Below are positions 59,945 through 64,000 of a DNA stretch of 64,000 nt, piece by piece. This DNA is from Anaerolineales bacterium (lineage in GTDB: Bacteria; Chloroflexota; Anaerolineae; Anaerolineales; Villigracilaceae): positions 38,211-102,210 of the forward strand of contig JAEURH010000001.1 in NCBI GenBank assembly GCA_016789365.1, read 5' to 3'. The notes under the pieces are model-generated. The model saw nothing but the letters and a program-made list of their open reading frames with translations, did no database searches and was not told the origin of the DNA. Within the stretch, counting starts at the first letter, position 1. Every line of letters starts with the position of its first letter. The translations under genes were made by a program, and so were the position numbers.

Positions 59945-62900
59945 TTACGGCAACGGACAACCGTGTTTTTGAGTAAGTGTGCCAGATACAGTAAAGTCGT
60001 AATTACCCGTTGTATTACCTGCGGCGACAATGCCTGTAAGTGTGGCATTCTGGACGTTAAGTCTAAGCCCGTAACCCGTGTTATTGACAAATGAGCCACA
60101 GGTCAGGGTCACATTGTTCGCATCAATCCATACACCTGAATTGCCGTTCTTATCAGCAGTGATTTTGGTAATCGTGACTGAGCCAACAGAATTAATACGC
60201 AAGCCAGTGTTTGTATTATTGACAAACGAATTTACACCAGTTATCGTAATTTTGGTGGTATTAGCACCAGTGCTGTTATCTAGGTTTACACCATAAATCC
60301 CATTATTGTGAGCAGTTAAGTTGCTAATAGTAATGTTACCGAGGGCAAACACCTCCAACCCGCTAGATGTGTTGTTATTGAATTGATTTTTCCCTGTCAA
60401 GGTGACATTGTCATCGCCAATCACAAGCACACCATTGCTAGTGTTAGTACTAGCGGTGATGTTGCTAAGCGTAACTGCACCACCAGCAGAGATAGATAAG
60501 CCATCGCCATTATTACCACTAAAGGTATTAATGCCTGTTAGTGTAACTGGTTTCGGCGTCATGCCACCTCCACTATAAATTGACATACCACCTGCACTAA
60601 CTGTATTTTTGACCGTAACATTATTTGCCACCACAGCACCGTGAGTTAAGATTTCTACCCCAATGTTGCTGTTCCCGTTAAAGACATTTGTGCCTTTTAG
60701 TGTGATGTTAGCACCTATTTGGTTGGCATTTATAGCATTAATGCGCAATCCATAGGAGTTGTTGTCAGAAGCCGTCAAGTTATTAATCGTAACATTTCCT
60801 CCTGGCGTATTAATGTATATGCCTGTATTCATATTGTCATTGGCTTGATTAATCCCATTAAGCGTGACGTTGATGGGAATAGTAGCACCCAAACCAGGAA
60901 GAACAAATAAGCCATAAAAGCCATTGTTATTGGTAGTGACATTATTGAGTGTAATCGCACTATACGTCTCAATATGTAAACCATTAGCAACAGTATTATT
61001 GTTTGTGACGCTATAACCTAAAATCGTGATAGGTTTATTGGTCACTGTTGGGGTTGTATAAGTATTATTTAATAAAATCGCGCTGAAGCCGCCTGAATTA
61101 TTGTTGGCAGTGACATTACTGATTGTAATCGCGCCTTTTGTAGAAATTGTCAGTCCACCCTCTAAGTTTCCACTAAATGAGTTTGTGCCTGTCAGTGTGA
61201 CGTTCCCAGACGCACCAGCAAAATAGTTTTGGAAAGTTGCTCCGTAATGATTAACACTATCATTGGCAGTGACGTTATTGGCTGTGATCGCACCTAATGA
61301 GTAAACTACCAGATTCAAGCCGTAATTACCAGTGAATGTATTATTGCCTTTCATGGCTATTGGCATGGGGATTGTACCGTTTGAGTTATCTAACTTCACA
61401 CCAGTATTATTACTCCCTATGCCATTGCCGTTGGCGGTCAGGTTATTGGTTGTGATAGCACCGAAAGTATAAATATCTAAGCCTTTTTCAGCATTTCCAT
61501 TAAAGGTGTTATTTCCAGTGAGAGTAACCGCCTTTGGAGCGCTTGCTCCGCTGGCAGTATTGTCAATATATGCTCCCTGACCATTCACAGAATTATTTGC
61601 AGTTAAATTGTTTATTGTAATTACACCAGCAGAATAAACAAACAAATTTGTACCTTTATTGCCGCTGAATGTATTGACACCGGTAAGCGTAACACTGCCC
61701 GTGCCGTTCAAATTGCTCATGTTTGCCCCATAGTGGCTAGTAGCGATTGTTCCATTCGCAGTGATGTTATTTATTTTGATATTGCCTAATGTAATGATAT
61801 ACAGCCCAGTCTGATAATTCCCATTGAAGTTGTTCGTGCCATTTAATGTAATACCAGCATTAACTGGCGAGAGGGTGTTATCTAAGTATGTCCCATACCC
61901 ACCAGTGCCACTCACGCCATTATTGTTAGCAGTTACATTGTTCAGTGTAATCGCGCCAATGCTAGAAATAGTTACCCCGGAAAACCAGTTCCCATTAAAA
62001 ACATTTGTTCCTGTAAGAGTAACTGACTTGGAGGTCGCGCCTGAATTATTGATGAATAATCCATGGTTACTGAGTGAGTTGCTGGCTGTAATGTTATTCA
62101 GGCTTACCGCGCCATAAGAGTAAATGACCAAATTTGTTTGTTTATTGCCCGTAAAAATGTTGGTACCTGTTAACATAACCCCAGCGGTAGATGTGCCGAT
62201 GCTATTTTGAAAATAAGCGCCAATCCCGTCAACCGTATCTTTAACCGTGAGGGAGTTTGCTTTAATAATCCCCAAACTCCAAACATTTATACCGCCGCTA
62301 TAATTCCCATTAAGTGTATTGGCGCCGTTTATGGTCACATTGGCTGGGGTGGTTGTTCCAACATCGTTTCGGACATCAAGCCCATACCCGTTGGTATTCA
62401 CAACGCCGTTGAAATTGGCGGTGATGTTGTTCAAGGTCACTGCACCGTGGGAGTAAATTCCCAATCCTGTGCCATTGTTGTTATTGAACAAATTGGTACC
62501 AGCCATAGTGACCCCCATCGGTTTGGCAGGTGTGCTGGTTGTATTGTTAATATTCACGCCAACATTGCCGCCATTGCCATTAGCAGTGATGTTGTTCAAG
62601 GTCACAATGCCATCCGAAATAATGAGCAAGCCAGAGTCCGTATTCTCATTGAATTGATTCACGCCTGTAATGGTGACACTCTTAAAGGTAGCGCTGGCAG
62701 TGTTATCAAGATAGGCACCATAGACGAGGTTCTTATTAGCAGTGAGATTGTTAAGCATAATTGCGCCGGTCGAATAAATAACAAGACCAGTATCCATGTT
62801 ATTGTTGAAAAAGTTTGTGCCGGTCAGTTTCACATCTCCATTGGCACCAGATTCGTCATTATCTACAAAAACACCGCGATTCGCATTTGAATCGGCAGTG

Positions 62901-64000
62901 ATGTTGTTTAATGTCACTGTGCCAAGCGAAATAATGTTTAAACCATTAAAGCCATTAAACTTAAGCGTGTTTGAACCAGTGAGCGTTACAGGTTGTGGTG
63001 TGGCGGCAGTATTGTTCACAAGGTTTGCGCCATTAGAACCATTATCCACTGCATGAATGTTATTAACCTTAATTGCACCATGAGTTTGGATTTGCAAACC
63101 AAAGTCATCATTGCTATGGAACAAGTTTGTACCGTTCACATTCACAGCGGCTACGCCAGCCAAATTGTTTAATGTAGCACCATTGCCACTGCCACTCAAA
63201 CCATTGTTGGTGGCAGTTAAATCTGTAACTGTAATCACACCTTTAGAATTGACCAACAAACCATCATTCTGATTATTACTCACAGTTAAATTGGTGATGG
63301 TCACATTCTTAGGGGTAACTGCCATTTGGTTATAAATCAAAATACCAATGCCAACCCCACCAGTACCATTATTCTTGGCTTCTACATTTTTCAAGGTGAC
63401 AGTTCCTCTGCTATCTATTCGCAAGCCACCGTTTGCATCGGTAATATTATTAAATTTGCTATTGTTCACCGTCACATTGCCAGTGCTACCTATAATGTCA
63501 GTAACCAACCATGCCCCGCCATCACTGGTGGTTGAAATTTCTACATTGTTCAAGGTAATGTTTTTGGTGGTTTCAACATGCAGGCTATACAGTGCGCCTG
63601 CACTACTACCCAAAATAGAAATATTATTAATGGTGATGTCATTATTCCAGCCAGTAATAATTAACGGGGTCGTAAACACAGATGGCGCATTCGGGTTTAG
63701 CGTACTCACACAGGTAGGCACACAACCAGCCCAACCGCCATTAATAGTGAGTTTAAAGTCTTTCAAATTTGTTGAAGCCAAAGCACTGCCAACATCCACT
63801 GTAAAGGCTTCACCAGTATACGAACTTTCTACCCAAATGATGCCGTCTTTGCCAGGTCCACCGCCACTAAAAATGGGGTCAGCAAATAGTAAAGCAAAAG
63901 TAGCATGGCTTCCAGAACAACCATTCAAATTGGGTGTTGGGATTTTAACAGTGGCTGGGCACCAAATGGGGTCGCCCACTATCACGGCTTGGGCGGCTTC
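59945..64000 (-). CDS. Giant secreted parallel beta-helix protein, paralogue 2 (N-terminus outside window)
   Basis: The minus strand is open from 59945 to the right edge (over 1350 codons). It has no start in the window: the frame continues past 63985 (EAAQAVIVGDPIWCPA), so the N-terminus is cut. The head domain matches paralogue 1 (DPIWCPA, GIIWVESSYTG, KLTINGGWAG). About 22 repeats of the same G-L-x-I-x-S-x-G-A-[IV]-T-L-N-N-[IV]-T-A type follow, each with TLTGxNxFNGN. It ends KHGCPLP, like paralogue 1's TTCP. Repeats are similar at DNA level too (AATGTTATTxAxxGTxA-type segments recur on the plus strand), which makes recombination likely. Confidence 0.85.
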   Translation of the reverse strand, partial: EAAQAVIVGDPIWCPATVKIPTPNLNGCSGSHATFALLFADPIFSGGGPGKDGIIWVESSYTGEAFTVDVGSALASTNLKDFKLTINGGWAGCVPTCVSTLNPNAPSVFTTPLIITGWNNDITINNISILGSSAGALYSLHVETTKNITLNNVEISTTSDGGAWLVTDIIGSTGNVTVNNSKFNNITDANGGLRIDSRGTVTLKNVEAKNNGTGGVGIGILIYNQMAVTPKNVTITNLTVSNNQNDGLLVNSKGVITVTDLTATNNGLSGSGNGATLNNLAGVAAVNVNGTNLFHSNDDFGLQIQTHGAIKVNNIHAVDNGSNGANLVNNTAATPQPVTLTGSNTLKFNGFNGLNIISLGTVTLNNITADSNANRGVFVDNDESGANGDVKLTGTNFFNNNMDTGLVIYSTGAIMLNNLTANKNLVYGAYLDNTASATFKSVTITGVNQFNENTDSGLLIISDGIVTLNNITANGNGGNVGVNINNTTSTPAKPMGVTMAGTNLFNNNNGTGLGIYSHGAVTLNNITANFNGVVNTNGYGLDVRNDVGTTTPANVTINGANTLNGNYSGGINVWSLGIIKANSLTVKDTVDGIGAYFQNSIGTSTAGVMLTGTNIFTGNKQTNLVIYSYGAVSLNNITASNSLSNHGLFINNSGATSKSVTLTGTNVFNGNWFSGVTISSIGAITLNNVTANNNGVSGTGGYGTYLDNTLSPVNAGITLNGTNNFNGNYQTGLYIITLGNIKINNITANGTIATSHYGANMSNLNGTGSVTLTGVNTFSGNKGTNLFVYSAGVITINNLTANNSVNGQGAYIDNTASGASAPKAVTLTGNNTFNGNAEKGLDIYTFGAITTNNLTANGNGIGSNNTGVKLDNSNGTIPMPIAMKGNNTFTGNYGLNLVVYSLGAITANNVTANDSVNHYGATFQNYFAGASGNVTLTGTNSFSGNLEGGLTISTKGAITISNVTANNNSGGFSAILLNNTYTTPTVTNKPITILGYSVTNNNTVANGLHIETYSAITLNNVTTNNNGFYGLFVLPGLGATIPINVTLNGINQANDNMNTGIYINTPGGNVTINNLTASDNNSYGLRINAINANQIGANITLKGTNVFNGNSNIGVEILTHGAVVANNVTVKNTVSAGGMSIYSGGGMTPKPVTLTGINTFSGNNGDGLSISAGGAVTLSNITASTNTSNGVLVIGDDNVTLTGKNQFNNNTSSGLEVFALGNITISNLTAHNNGIYGVNLDNSTGANTTKITITGVNSFVNNTNTGLRINSVGSVTITKITADKNGNSGVWIDANNVTLTCGSFVNNTGYGLRLNVQNATLTGIVAAGNTTGNYDFTVSGTLTQKHGCPLP

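Noticed and set aside
60078-63535. Plus-strand frames (up to 227 codons) inside beta-helix gene 2
   Set aside because: Same reason as above: no signal peptide, ribosome site or family match, and the opposite strand is clearly coding.

Overview
The window looks like a piece of a moderately AT-rich chromosome from a Gram-positive-type (monoderm) member of the Chloroflexota, most likely Anaerolineae. This is an inference. It rests on at least seven lipoproteins whose lipobox is followed by Thr/Pro-rich linkers, on LytR-CpsA-Psr and L,D-transpeptidase wall enzymes, on a split methylmalonyl-CoA mutase, and on short palindromic elements in a large share of the intergenic gaps. I see no rRNA, tRNA, CRISPR array, transposase or phage gene.

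Layout. 1-3.8 kb: a cut-off gene of unknown function, the catalytic half of methylmalonyl-CoA mutase and a secreted clostripain-type peptidase. 3.9-6.9 kb (minus strand): the most interesting unit. A class I cyclic-di-GMP riboswitch with its own terminator precedes a small exported protein, a SipW/ER-type signal peptidase carrying a DUF5305-like domain, and a small RTX calcium-binding protein. 7-10.8 kb: an ABC exporter whose ATPase is fused to two cyclic-nucleotide-binding domains, plus its FtsX-type permease. 10.9-15.2 kb: a carotenoid-oxygenase-like protein, a short-chain dehydrogenase and an NTF2-like protein in one operon, with a divergent unknown gene. 15.3-19.6 kb: a CPBP protease, a baeRF-type ribosome-hibernation factor candidate, two methyltransferases and a LuxR-HTH/DUF805 fusion. 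19.7-32.3 kb (mostly plus): lipoproteins and wall enzymes (TolB-like, M23, NBR1-Ig, G5/3D, LCP, SH3), with recA, an SLC13 transporter, a SpoU methyltransferase and rsmA. 32.4-40.2 kb (minus): a giant beta-helix protein and a SAM-salvage group (ahcY, a probable adenosine kinase, mtnA). 40.3-59.9 kb: a lytic transglycosylase, the yggT/DUF167/yggS/pgeF group, ccdA beside a glutaredoxin-DUF2085 fusion, an L,D-transpeptidase, a patatin operon, an M19 dipeptidase, rpsA, a chelatase I/VWA pair and a DAO-family oxidoreductase. 59.9-64 kb: a second giant beta-helix protein, paralogous to the first and running off the right edge.

How it fits together. Much of the window is envelope biology: wall cleavage and attachment, lipoproteins, signal peptidase, surface beta-helices. 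Second-messenger control appears twice (c-di-GMP riboswitch; cNMP domains on a transporter), and the two units are divergent neighbours. SAH and methylthioribose recycling genes are close to each other. The chelatase pair and the B12-dependent mutase would fit a cobalamin-using cell. At least eight kinds of palindromic intergenic element occur, several in two or three copies, and one supplies the stop codon of mtnA. Several genes have a TATAAT-like box only 7-8 nt before the ATG and no Shine-Dalgarno, which suggests leaderless mRNAs.
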